A DNA stretch of 64,000 nt. Origin: Rugalucina vietnamica (lineage: Eukaryota > Mollusca > Bivalvia > Lucinida > Lucinidae). Position numbers and translations under genes: made by a program. Positions 21,591 through 33,140 of this stretch are shown here, piece after piece. Position 1 is the stretch's first letter, and each line of letters starts with the position of its first letter. The notes beneath the pieces were generated by a model. That model saw only the letters and a program-made list of their open reading frames with translations, had not been told where the DNA came from and did not search any database. The DNA lies in contig OZ024880.1 of assembly GCA_964017185.1 (NCBI GenBank), positions 31,462,329-31,526,328 on the forward strand, read 5' to 3'.

Positions 21591-21869
21591 GGCCAGCTAC
21601 GTTTGCCTATCCCGTTCCCCTGCGTTGCCTTTTGGTTAAAGACGCTTTTACGTGAGGGCCTTTCAGAACCAGAATTTTATGGTGACTTGGTTTATAATTT
21701 TAAGAAACTTGTAGGAAGGAATGATTTTTCTTTCTAGTTTCTTTCCAGTTTAGAAAATCATTATACGTTACAAACGTATAGGATATAACTTAAATGTTAT
21801 GCGACAGTCTGCATGCTTAGTTTTTAACCCAATCATGGTTGATAACTATGCTGCTTTCTTTAATTGCAC

Positions 21870-22335
21870 GCCGGTGGGTCGGGCGTCAGACTCTATGATA
21901 GCCCCGACATGAAGCTATTCATCTTAGTTGGTTGAGGCCGGAGCTTCTTCTCTGTTGCTTGGCCCACCTCACTTCAATAGTTGCTCACCCTGATTTCCGT
22001 TTCACATGTTACATGTTGGTACCTATGTATTATATTTTCTTAACATGATATTCCTTATTTCTTGTTCATATTTGTGTATAGTAGAACCACTGCAGAAGCT
22101 GAGGGTGAGGTTATGGTCATGTAAAACTAGATTAAGCTCGCCAGTAATTTTATATTACTGTTCGTTCCAAGGCGAAACTTATGTTGTGGTTCTTATTGTT
22201 TTATGTCTTGGTGTTGAATGTTTGTGCTGTTTGCACCTTATGTGCGTTTTCATATTTCTAGTTAGGTTTGTGTAACTGAGTGGCCACCTATTGGGAAATG
22301 TCTGCTCACTCTGTTTACGATATGTTTCCTTAGTA
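21870..22335 (+). mobile_element. Family B retroposon, 5' part kept, internal deletion
   Basis: Starts AAGCTATTCATCTTAGTTGG and runs through CCAGTAATTTTATATTACTG to GAGTGGCCACCTATTGGG; the 3' end is lost. Confidence 0.65.
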
Positions 22336-22640
22336 CACTGAATAGCTTTAAAAACGCAAAATAGAAAATTGGTATTTTTGTACCAAGGACATTTTTAGTT
22401 TTCCTTAACAGATGAAAGGGGTCGGTAACTGTACTCTACTTCTATTTTTACATGAAACCGGCATTTGTGAAGCCACTGACCACCCCACAGCAATAAAAAA
22501 AGCCATTTTACACTTTTTGCCACGTGGCGTCTCGTTGAATTAATGAAGAGAAATATTTGACCATTTCACACAAAGCTTGTAGTAATCCATATATAAAAAC
22601 ACTTAAGTTTTAGTTTTGTCTTATTTTTGACCATTCTATG
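22336..22640. other. No feature recognised
   Basis: AT-rich spacer before the hAT-like MITE. Confidence 0.4.
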
Positions 22641-22972
22641 GGCTTATACTTCATACTCCCGGTCCCGAATATCTACACAATGGAAAGGTACAGTGTCACA
22701 TCTCAACTCAGCTCAACTTACTCAGCTCATCATGCTCAGCACATAGGGACAAAAAGTATGCACATATTTTGGCTGATAGTTCGGGTCTTTCTTGAGGCGA
22801 AAACGCAACGAATTCTCAGCTTAGCTTAACTCATCTAGCTCAGCTTACAGCTTACCGTATTTATTCTGTGGACCGTTATATTCTTTATATATTGAAGATA
22901 CTTATACCATACGGGATGATCAAAGATGTAAGTTGAGTAGGATAAGTTGTTATAGTTGCATTTAATATAACA
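22641..22972 (-). mobile_element. hAT-like MITE, one end lost
   Basis: Begins GGCTTATACTTCATACTCCC and matches the complement of 51800-52144 almost base for base, ending with GTAAGTTGAGTAGGATAAGT. The other TIR is missing; AAGTTGAG/GGATAAGTTG motifs continue to the right into the minisatellite. Confidence 0.75.
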
Positions 22973-23101
22973 AATAGTAGCTGATGTGTAGAACGAACTA
23001 TTCATGGATACTAAACAATGTAAGTTGAGTTGGATGAGTTATAATAGTTAGCATATAGGTTGGGGAACATAGGATATCATACTTTATAATATGTCTTAAT
23101 A

Positions 23102-25982
23102 TTTAAGTTAAGTTCGAAGAGTTCAGTAAGTTGAGTAACCTAAGTTGAATGTTAAGTTCGATGCATGTTGAATTCGCTGAGTTGGATAAGTTAAAGAATA
23201 AGTTCGATGAGTTGGATAAGTTGAACAGTAAGTTAAATGAGTTGGATAAGTTGCATAAGTTGAACAGTAAGTTCGAGGAGTTGGATAAGTTATACGCTGA
23301 GTTCCATGAGTTTGATAAGCTGCATGTTGAGTTAGATGAGTTGGATAAGTTATACGCTGAGTTTGATGAGTTGGATAAGTTGCATGCTGAGTTCGATGAC
23401 TTGCATAAGTTATACGCGGAGTTGGGTAAGCTGCATAAGTTGAACAGTAAGTTCGATGAGTTGGATGAGTTGGATAAGTTATATGAAATGTTCGATGAGT
23501 TGTATAAGTTGCATGCTGAGTTGGATGAGTTGCATAAGTTGAACTATAAGTTCGTTAAGTTCGATAAGTTGAAAAGTAAGTTGGATGAGTTGGATAAGTT
23601 GTAAGCTGAGTTGGGTAAGTTGCATAAGTTGAACAGTAAGTTAGATGAGTTGGATAAGTTGTAATCTGGGTAGGGTAAGTTGCATAAGTTGAACAGTAAG
23701 TTCGATGAGTTCGATAAGTTGAACAGTAAGTTCGATAAGTTGAACAGTAAGTTCGATGAGCTTGATAAGTTGTAAGCTGAGTTGGATGAGTTGTATAAGT
23801 TGTAAGCTAAGTTGAGTAAGTTCGATAAGTTGAACAGTAAGTTGGATGAGTTGGATAAGTTGTAAGCTGAGTTGGGTAAGTTGAACAGCAAGTTCGATAA
23901 GTTCGATAAGTTGAACAGTAAGTTGGATGAGTTGGGTAAGTTGTAAGCTGAGTTCGATGAGTTGGATAAGTTGTAAGCTGAGTTGGAAGAGTTGGATAAG
24001 TTATACGAAATGTTCGATGAGTTGGATAAGTTGCATGCTGAGTTGGATGAGTTGCATAAGTTGAACTATAAGTTCGTTAAGTTCGATAAGTTGAACAGTA
24101 AGTTGGATGAGTTGGATAAGTTGTAAGCTGAGTTCTATGAGTTGGATAAGTTGTAAGCTGAGTTGGAAGAGTTGGATAAGTTGAACTATAAGTTCGTTAA
24201 GTTCGATACGTTGAACAGTAAGTTGGATGAGTTGGATAAGTTGTAAGCTGAGTTGGGTAAGTTGCATAAGTTGAACAGTAAGTTCGATGAGTTCGATAAG
24301 TTGCAAGCTGAGTTGGGTAAGTTGCATAAGTTGAACAGTAAGTTCGATGAGTTCAATAAGTTGAACAGTGAGTTGGATGAGTTGGATAAGTTATAAGCTG
24401 AGTTCGATGAACAGTAAGTTGGATGAGTTGGATAAGTTGTAAGCTGCGTTGGGTAAGTGGCATAAGTTGAACAGTAAGTTTGATGAGTTCGATAAGTTGA
24501 ACAGTAAGTTCGATGAGTTCGATAAGTTGAACAGTAAGTTGGATGAGTTCGATAAGTTGTAAGCTGAGTTCGATGAGTTGGATAAGTTGCATGTTGAGTC
24601 CGATGAGTTTGATAAGTTATACAATGTGTTCGATGAGTTGGAGAAGTTGCATGCTGGGTTGGGTGAGTTGCGTAAGTTGAACTATAAGTTCGTTAAGTTC
24701 GATAAGTTGAACAGTAAGTTGGATGAGTTGGATAAGTTGTAAGCTGAGTTGGGTAAGTTGCATAAGTTGAACAGTAAGTTTGATGAGTTCGATAAGTTGA
24801 ACAGTAAGTTCGATGATTTTGATAAGTTGAACAGTAAGTTGGATGAGTTGGATAAGTTGTAAGCTGAGTTCGATGAGTTGGATAAGTTGAACAGTAAGTT
24901 GGATGAGTTGGTAAAGTTGTAAGCTGAGTTTGATGAGTTGGATAAATTGTATGTTGAGTCCGATGAGTTTGATAAGTTATACGATGTGTTCGATGAGTTG
25001 GATAAGTTGCATGCTGAGTTGGATGAGTTGCATAAGTTGAACTATAAGTTCGTTAAGTTCGATAAGTTGAACAGTAAGTTGGATGAGTTGGATAAGTTGT
25101 AAGCTGAGTTGGGTAAAGTTCGATAAGTTCGATAAGTTGAACAGTAAGTTCGATGAGTTCGATATGTTGAACAGTAAGTTGAATGAGTTGGATAAGTTGT
25201 AAGCTGAGTTCGATGAGTTGGATGAGTTAAACAGTATGTTGGATGAGTTGGATAAGTTGTAAGATGAGTTCGATGAGTTGGATAAGTTGCATGTTCAGTT
25301 GGATAAGTTGGATAAGTTATACGCTGAGTTCGATGAGTTGCATAAGTTGTAAAGTAAGTTGGATGAGTTGAATAAGTTGTAAGCTGAGTTGGGTAAGTTG
25401 CATAAGTTTAACAGCACGTTCGATGAGTTCGATAAGTTGAACAGTAAGTTGGATGAGTTGGATAAGTTGTAAGCTGAGTTGGGTAAGTTGCATAAGTTGA
25501 GCAGTATGTTGGATGAGTTGGATAAGTTGTAAGCTGAGTTGGGTAAGTTGCATAAGTTGAACAGTAAGTGCGATGAGTTCAATAAGTTAAACAGTAAGTT
25601 GGATGAGTTGGATAAGTTGCATGTTGAGTTGGATGAGTTGGATAAGTTATACAAAGAGTTCGATGAGTTGGATAAGTTGCATGCTGAGTTGGATGAGTTG
25701 CATAAGTTGAACTATAAGTTCGTTAAGTTTGATAAGTTGAACAGTAAGTTGGATGAGTTGGATAAGTTGTAAGCTGAGTTGGGTAAGTTGCATAAGTTGA
25801 ACAGTAAGTTTGATGAGTTCGATAAGTTGAACAGTAAGTTCGATGAGTTCGATAAGTTGAACAGTAAGTTGGATAAGTTGGATAAGTTGTAAGATGAGTT
25901 CGATGAGTTGGGTAAGTTGAACAGTAAATTGGATGAGTTGGAAAAGTTGTAAGATGAGTTCGATGAGTTGGATAAGTTGCAT
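23102..25982 (+). repeat. 30-base minisatellite, about 2.9 kb
   Basis: About 95 units of a 30-base period (for example TTGAACAGTAAG + TTCGATGAG + TTCGATAAG), itself three 10-base subunits like AGTTGGATGA. Because 30 is a multiple of three, long open frames appear on both strands (decapeptide FDELDKLNSK-like on plus, QLIQLIEL-like on minus), but most units contain TTGTAAGCT with an in-frame TAA. Confidence 0.9.
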
Positions 25983-25983
25983 C

Positions 25984-26409
25984 TTCTGTTTTCGGCCTTC
26001 GTCATCGTTTTTATAGCGATGACAGCCAGACTAAAACGAAAAAAATCTTTGACAAAATGTTTTTCATTTTTTCTGCTGGGAGGGTTTGGTACACCATAAC
26101 TCCACCCATGGGTGAGATAGAAAAGTTCTGTTTTTGGCCTTCGTCATCGTTTTCTATAGCGATGACAGCCAGACTAAAACGAAAAAAATCTTTGACAAAA
26201 AATTTTTCATTTTTTCTGCTGGGAGGGTTTGGTACACCATTACTCCGCCCATGGGTGAGATAGAAAAGTTCTGTTTTCGGCTTTCGTCATCGTTTTCTAT
26301 AGCGATGACAGCCAGACTAAAACGAAAAAAAAAATCTTTGACAATAAATTTTTCATTTTTTTTCTGCTGGGAGGGTTTGGTACACCATAACTCCGCCTAT
26401 GGGTGAGAT
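25984..26409 (+). repeat. Three tandem copies of a 142-base unit
   Basis: Units start at 25984, 26126 and 26269, each with TTCTGTTTTCGGCCTTCGTC, ATGACAGCCAGACTAAAACG and GGGAGGGTTTGGTACACCAT. Directly abuts the minisatellite. Confidence 0.85.
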
Positions 26410-26519
26410 TTTATTAACTTTCCTTTCAATCCTAACTGAATGAGATTTTTCTAAATCTTCTGTAATGCCATGAAATCGTGGCCCGGCTTGTCTTGTTTTT
26501 GTTTATTTAAGTCACTTGT

Positions 26520-27440
26520 TAGCTCATCTGAACCGAAGGCTCACAGGTGAGCTTATAGGATAGGCAGGCATCCGGCGTCCGTCGTCGTTGTCCGTCCACA
26601 ATTTCAATGTAGAATATTTCTGAACCTAGTGGGCCGATCTTGGTCATTTAAAGTGAACCATCCTTGGGTTGGGGATTGACTGCATTAGGTTTTGGAGCAG
26701 ATTGTATCAAAATTGCGGTTTCCATCGCAACATATAGCTCCCATAGACTTTCAACGGGAAAACTAAAACAATCTCCCTTGAAATCACAGGGCCCACAGCT
26801 TTGATATTTAGTATGTAGCAATGTTTGCTAGTCCCCATTATAGATTGTGCTAATCATGCCCCTGGGGTCAAATTTGGCCACGCCCCGGGGGTCGATAGTC
26901 TCCATAGACATAATATAGGAAAACATTCAAACATCAATATCTGCAAAGCCAGTAGGTGGGTCTTGATCAAATTACACACACACAGCATCACTGGGCAGTA
27001 GGAAAATTTGCATATTATTTTGGGCATATCGGACTGGAACTCTGGTTGCCATAACAACATATACGCTTAAATAAAAAAAATCAAAACTCTCTCAAAGCAC
27101 AGGGCCTACAGCTTTGATATTTGTTATGGCTTATGGTCCTCTACATAAATTGTGCCAATCATGCCCCTGTGATCAAATTTGGCCACGCCCTGGGGGTCGA
27201 TAGTCTCCATAGACTTACTATAATAGGAAAACGTTCAAATATCAATATTGCCAAAACCAGTAGGCGGATCTTTATCAAGTTACACAAGGCAAAAGGCCCA
27301 CCGCTTTGATATTTTATTTGTGGCAATGGCCAATGGTCATCTACATAAATTGTACCAATCATGTCCCTGGAGTCAAATTTTACCACGCCCCGGGGGTCGA
27401 TAGTCTCCATAGACCTACTACTATAGGAAAACCTTCAACC
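26520..27440 (+). repeat. Family D-type repeat with three internal copies
   Basis: Opens AGCTCATCTGAACCGAAGGC and GAGCTTATAGG. A block with CAGCTTTGATATTT, GTGCCAATCATGCCCCTG, CAAATTTGGCCACGCCC and GGGGTCGATAGTCTCCATAG occurs near 26800, 27110 and 27300. Confidence 0.7.
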
Positions 27441-27938
27441 TCCCCCATTGGCTCTTTGTTCATATGAAAGTAAAGCTGTTCAGATCACATGAGCGTTTAC
27501 GGGTCCTCTGGTTTGAAAACTGATTCTTAAACAGTTATAAATTTGATTGCATCACGAGTATTGAGGCTGATACGGTGATTTGATGAATCATTAGTGCCAA
27601 AGAAACTATTAGAATTTGTTATCCAAATGATAAAAGCTATAATCAAATTCAAAATTTTCTCTGTGAGCAGAAAATGTATTTCCTTTTTTAATTTTAAAAG
27701 TGGTAAATTCGGCGACGGTAAATCCACACATTTATGTACAATCTTATTCAATTTTTGAAAACACTTTTGTAAAATCATGCTCAGAGCACGAAGCGGAAAA
27801 TACAAATTTCTAAACATACTTGGCCAACTAAAATTCGTCTGCAATTCAATTATGAGCCATGCAAATTGAATGTTTTGGGCATTGATAGGTCTCAAAACAA
27901 AACTAATGGAACAGATTTTTATATCGGAGTGTCGGTCA
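27441..27938. other. No gene recognised
   Basis: A 122-codon open frame on the minus strand (27527-27895) shows no recognisable domain and no clear splice sites; not called. Confidence 0.4.
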
Positions 27939-28178
27939 ACAGCAAATATTCGGTAAATTTGCTATTACCAGACGTCTGTCAATAGCAATTATTAGATAAA
28001 TGTGCTATTATCAGACGTCTGTCAATAGCAAATATTCGGTAAATGCGCTATTACCAGACGTCTGTCAATAGCAAATATTCGGTACATGTGCTATTACCAT
28101 ACGTCTTTCAACAGCAAATATTCGGTAAATGCGCTATTACCAGACGTCTGTCAATAGCAAATATTCGGTGAATGCAGG
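27939..28178 (+). repeat. 43-base tandem repeat, 5-6 copies
   Basis: Unit CAATAGCAAATATTCGGTAA + ATGCGCTATTACC + AGACGTCTGT; each unit contains the palindrome AGACGTCT and the inverted pair AATAGCA/TGCTATT. Confidence 0.85.
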
Positions 28179-28234
28179 TCAAAGAACGTGGTATTTTATT
28201 ATGCCTTTAACCAAATGAAACAAGCTGTATACAG

Positions 28235-28640
28235 TGTGAATAGGAAGGATTCAAAGCATTATATTTATACTCTACTTAAAACGAATTATAGTGTTTCACA
28301 AATGGTTAATATGCTAAATTTATTGACCACACTCTTAAAATGACCGATAATGTACAAATCGTGTAAAGTTATTGACTAATGTTGTTAAGATGTCAAAGAA
28401 AATCAGAAATATAATTCAGAAATAATGGATAGGAATGTGTCTGAATCAGCTGAGGTTGAAACTGATGCGTGAAAGAGCTAGTCCTTTTTGCTCTTTATGA
28501 GTCTTGTTCAAAGTTTTGCTATATGTATCTCGTGTATTGTCTTTTTATCCTGACAGGTGTCCGAGTTGGAACTTTATATTCAATCGAAACTAAGTTCTGG
28601 ACCTCCTTAGTTTCTGAAAAATGACAGATATGGCAGTGAA
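28235..28640 (+). repeat. Family R dispersed repeat, copy 3
   Basis: TTTCACAAATGGTTAATATG, AATGTACAAATCGTGTAAAG and GTCAAAGAAAATCAGAAATA match 310-560 and 8460-8690; the part after 28480 resembles 10660-10760. Confidence 0.5.
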
Positions 28641-28773
28641 GTTTAAAATTTAATCCCCCATTTTCCCGTAAATTGTTTATTTACATAGCCATCCATGTAA
28701 TGCGCGTTTAACCTTAATATCATATTAGTAGCGGTAGAAATGAAATCGGCCCCTCCCATTGGGGCCTAAAGAA

Positions 28774-29033
28774 CATTACGAAAACATGCCCATGCAATAT
28801 ACAGAGATTTTTAAAGTTGTAGAAATTGTTTGCTATTTTTCTTATTTTTGCTCAAAACATAGATTGTGGGTACACGTTAGAACCGCATCGCCGAGGCGGT
28901 TCTAACGAGTACCCACAATCTATGTTTTGGAACAAAAATAAGAAAAATAGGTATAACCCTGCATACCCCAGTTTCGCTATATAAAAGTGGGGTTCAAGGG
29001 GGTATATATCACACGGACACGTTTACCTGATGA
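28774..29033 (-). mobile_element. Family A palindromic element, reverse copy
   Basis: CATTACGAAAACATGCCCAT to GTTTACCTGATGA, central palindrome intact. Confidence 0.8.
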
Positions 29034-29044
29034 AATAGATGTAC

Positions 29045-29320
29045 TGCTTGTGCCTCCAGGTTAGGCTTATACACTACTGACTGACCATCTAATTACTGGT
29101 AAACCGCTGGTTTGCGCCTACCCATGAAAAGTGGTTCAAGTCAAACCATCCGTACATATAAGCCTTTGTGGCTTAGTTAGATGGTTATTTTAAGCACTTG
29201 TTGGGTGTCATGGCATCCTAATTTTGGATAAAAGTCCCCTAAAATTGAGGCAAGGTCCCGACATGACCTTTGCTGTTGACTGGGACTTTATGTATCAATT
29301 CGAACGAAAAACAAAAGAAA
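29045..29320 (+). mobile_element. SINE-like repeat, copy 1
   Basis: Shared with 49155-49860 and 57885-58165: CTGACCATCTAATTACTGGT, CATATAAGCCTT, CATGGCATCCTAATTTTGG, GACATGACC...GCTGTTGACTGGGAC, then an AAA-rich tail. The box-B-like GGTTCAAGTCAAACC suggests a tRNA-type head. Confidence 0.55.
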
Positions 29321-29556
29321 TGACATCATGATGTTTAGAATTTAGTAATAGTTAAAACGTGTAAACGCAATTGTTTGCTATCAATGCATTATTTCCTTGT
29401 TTGAGTATAGCAAATAATAGCCATTTACAATCTCCAATAAACTTAAATGTCACTGAACTGCTGCTATATTTTTCTTCTTCCAGAATTCCTTCACGCGATC
29501 CGTTTATTCCATATGCATTACTTACAGACAGCAAATTCTTTAAAAATAAAAAAAAA

Positions 29557-29759
29557 CCGCTTCATGAGATAACCAAAAATGTGGTTTCCGAACAGGTTCC
29601 ACACAAGCTCTAAAGATGACTGGAGACTGGAAATAGATGAATTGTACTATCTGTGTAGCGAAAACAAAGGCGCTGAATATCTTCGCAGTTACTGCGAAGC
29701 TGACCTGCGCCTTTGTTTTCGCATATTATGCAAAATGTTGGTTTTCTCGTGATGCTGAG
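29557..29759 (+). mobile_element. Family C MITE in array unit 1
   Basis: Terminal repeats decayed; hairpin GCGAAAACAAAGGCGC...CGCAGTTACTGCGAAGC...GCGCCTTTGTTTTCGC intact. Orthologous copies lie at 32288 and 41773. Confidence 0.7.
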
Positions 29760-30905
29760 ATCATTAATGATCATCTTCGCAGGAACAAAAATGCAAGAAT
29801 GTCGTTCTCTATGTACAACCTCATATATCGTGTCAAAGTGACCTGCTAATAAGGAAAAGTACATTATGAGCTGGCAAGCCGTAAGTTCCTTAATTAAGTG
29901 TTTGTTGAAATTCATTCAGAAACTTGAAAGAAAAATCTAAAAAGAGAAATGGAAACACTATTCTTTGTTAGTTTTTTTTTTATTTATTTTTTTATTTATT
30001 TATTTTATTTTTTTCCAAATTATAGCTAATTTCAGAGTTAATACCGTGCTGTCTTGTGTTTGTCAAATTCATTTTGACAGGAATCAGACCACAATTAATT
30101 CCCCTGATTCGTTGAACACGATACGGATATACTTCCACACAAAAGTAGTTCCCCTATTTACTGGGTGTAAAGTTGACAGATCATGTTAAATTGTTGTTAT
30201 TTATATAATTCTGGTTCGAATATTGTCTTAGCTCACAGGAAATGTTAAATTAGTGGAGATATCTTGTCACTTCAGGTATTTAAGTGCCAACCGAACCACT
30301 CCTTATGCGGTTGCTCCTATACAAGCGGACAAAACACCGGTAGGTATAAAATTGGCAGACATCTCCCAAACGAGCAAGTCAATCCACATTTTAATCTTGA
30401 TTAAAAGTACTACCACACAGTTGAGACTTGGGGAAAAGCTAAAACAAAGCCAGCAATGTCAGTATAGAACATGTGAGGCGAAACAAATGATTAATTTATA
30501 TAATAAAATTAATTGTGGTCTGTGTCCAAATATAAAACGCTAATGAACACGTAATGGGCTTCTGTAGTGCTGATTAGAATGTGAATAATGGATCCATTCT
30601 TAATAATTTCAGCAAGTTCTTAATGACTGTTTTAATTAAAGGCAAGTCCAATTCTTGTCTAGATGAAATAATCTTGACACTCTGCAAGGATAAACAAGCA
30701 TTGCCATCACGACAACAGTTATGTGTAAATAAGCAATTCTACAATTGCAGATTTTACGGATAAAAATTAAAGATTTTAATATTGTTCAAACTCAAATTAA
30801 TTGCACGTTATTGTTCAGCACCTGAATACTAATCCATAATTAACAATGCTCGGGGTTCAAAAGTAAATGTCAACCTAATTAAAGTATTTATTCATCAAAG
30901 CGAAT

Positions 30906-31184
30906 CATCAGGTAAACATGTCCGTGAAATAAATACCCCTTTTACCCCACTTTTATATAGTAAAACTGGGGTATGCAGGGGTATACCTATTTTTCTTATT
31001 TTTGCTCCAAAACATAGATTGTGCCTACTCGTTAGAACCGCCTCGGCGAAGCGGTTCTAACGTGTACCCACAATCTATGTTTTGAGCAAAAATAAGAAAA
31101 ATATCAAAATTTTTATACTGAAAATTTTCATTTTTTTATAACTTTAAAAATCTCTGTATATTGCATGGGCAAGTTTTCGTAATG
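30906..31184 (+). mobile_element. Family A palindromic element in array unit 1
   Basis: Interrupts a site that is intact at 38515 and 43015: filled GCGAAT|element|TATTG against empty GCGAATATTG. Central palindrome intact apart from one arm change. Confidence 0.8.
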
Positions 31185-32287
31185 TATTGGCTACAAACGC
31201 CGCGATCAGTGACATTCTAAAATCATCATTAACAGATCTATTTGTGTCGTTAAATAGTTATTTATCACTGATATTTTCCAGCGCTCGATGTGTCGTAGGC
31301 ACAAATATAATACATCCACAAATGAATATAAAAAATGACATTTTATCAGAGACAACAAAAGCGACAATAACCATTTGAAAATATCTCTCGGGAAACCAGT
31401 GTTAACTTCTTCATATGAGACTATGTCTATGCCCTCTGTTGCCCTCTGTTGACGTTTGTAGGGGTCCGGAATGTCCGCAGGTCCGTATTGTCCCCAAATA
31501 TTTTTGTTTAACAGACGTTGAAAATCATAAGTGGGTCACAAGAGGAGAAATTGTCCCTTAGAGCTACTTTTGAGTATTTGAAAAGAAAACAAAATACTTT
31601 GAATGTATAATGTTTCAAGAGACTGTGTTATTTTCTTTACTTGACTGGATTATTCAAGTTATGTGGTGATATGCCAACCTTATTATATGAACCCTACAGA
31701 CATGATTGTTCTGTAAATTAAGTTTCTATCATGTATTTTGCTTGTTTATTGTAGTGCCTGCAAAATTCTACACATTCGGGAAAACTAAAAACAGGTACTA
31801 ACATAAAGAAAAGATATCGTAAGCAGAATGAGCATATATTTCCCAGTAGGTGGGCACTAAGTTGCACGGCCTTAATATCTAAAAACGTACATAAATATGC
31901 AACAAGTTCAAAAATCAACACCAAAACATTGAACAAATAGAGCCGCAGCAGAAGTACCGCCTTGGAACGGTCAGTAATCTAAACTTCTGGGCCTCAGTAA
32001 GAGATATAATGCACTTTTAACCTTAATAGTATGTTTGAAGCCGTAGAAATGACAGCTTGCTGTTTAGAACGTACATGTAGTTATTCTTTCAATCATTAAA
32101 CGACATTCTTAGCTACCAATAAATATTTCCTGGTTTACGTGAAGCAAACAGCCTTTCGCAATCTCCAATAAACATGATGTCACCGAGCTGCTACGTTTCT
32201 TCTACATTTTTCTTCTTCCAGCTTTCTTTCACGCGATCAGTTTATTCCATATGATTTGCTTACAGACAGCAATTTATTTGAAATATG

Positions 32288-32478
32288 TGCCGCTTCATGA
32301 GAAGATACAGAATGTGTTTCCGAACAGGTTCGACACAAGCACTGAAGATAACTGGATGCTGAGAAAATAGAGAACTTGTACTATTCGTGTAGCGAAAATC
32401 AGCTTCGCACTTACTGCGAAGTTGACCTGCACCTTTATTTCTACATATGCAAATTATGGTTTTCTTATGATGCGGTTC
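32288..32478 (+). mobile_element. Family C MITE in array unit 2
   Basis: Orthologue of 29557 and 41773 with part of the hairpin deleted (AGCGAAAATCAGCTTCGCAC). Confidence 0.65.
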
Positions 32479-33114
32479 AAATTAAGGTTTCCGGGAGCAA
32501 CGTCTGTGGTGATCGGTAGAAACAAATTTGAAGATGACATTAATTTTCGTAGGAACAAAATTGCAAGAACGTCGTTCTCTACAACCTCATATATCGTGTC
32601 ACAGTGACCCGCTAATGAGGTAAAGTGCATTATAATCTGGCAAGCCGTAAGTTCTTTAATTATTTTTTTTTGTTGAAATTTACTCAGAAACTTGAAAGAA
32701 AAAATCTAAAAAGAGAAATGGAAACACTATTTTTTTTTTTTTTTTTTTTCAAAATCATTGCTAATTTCAGAGTTTATACCGTGCTGTCTTGTGTTTGTCA
32801 AATTCAAATATAAAACGCTAATGAACACGTAATGGGCTTCTGCAGTGCTGATTAGATTGTGAATAATGGGTCCATTCTTGATAATTTCAGCAAGATTTTA
32901 ATGTCTGCTTTAATTAAAGGCAAGTCTAATTCGTGTTTAGATGAAATAATTTTTAAACTCAGCAAGGATAAATAAGGATTGTCATCACGACTTTAGATCG
33001 GTGTAAATGAAACGAATCTACAATCATTGCAGAAATTATTTTGCTGATAGAAATATTTTTTTTTACATTGTTCAAACTAAAATTGCATGTTCTTGTTCAG
33101 TACCTAAATGAGAC

Positions 33115-33140
33115 AGTTTTTAGGCTAAAATAGCCGAAAC
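33115..33140 (+). ncRNA. Decayed hammerhead ribozyme copy
   Basis: Keeps stem II (GGCT/AGCC with loop AAAAT) and GAAAC, but the CUGANGA core and the cleavage triplet are gone. It lies 358 bases upstream of the intact ribozyme in the same orientation, so the two mark one repeat unit. Confidence 0.6.

Noticed and set aside
23149-25982. Long repetitive open frames in the minisatellite as a coiled-coil protein gene
   Set aside because: They arise from the 30-base period; most units contain an in-frame TAA on the plus strand, and frames are open on both strands at once.
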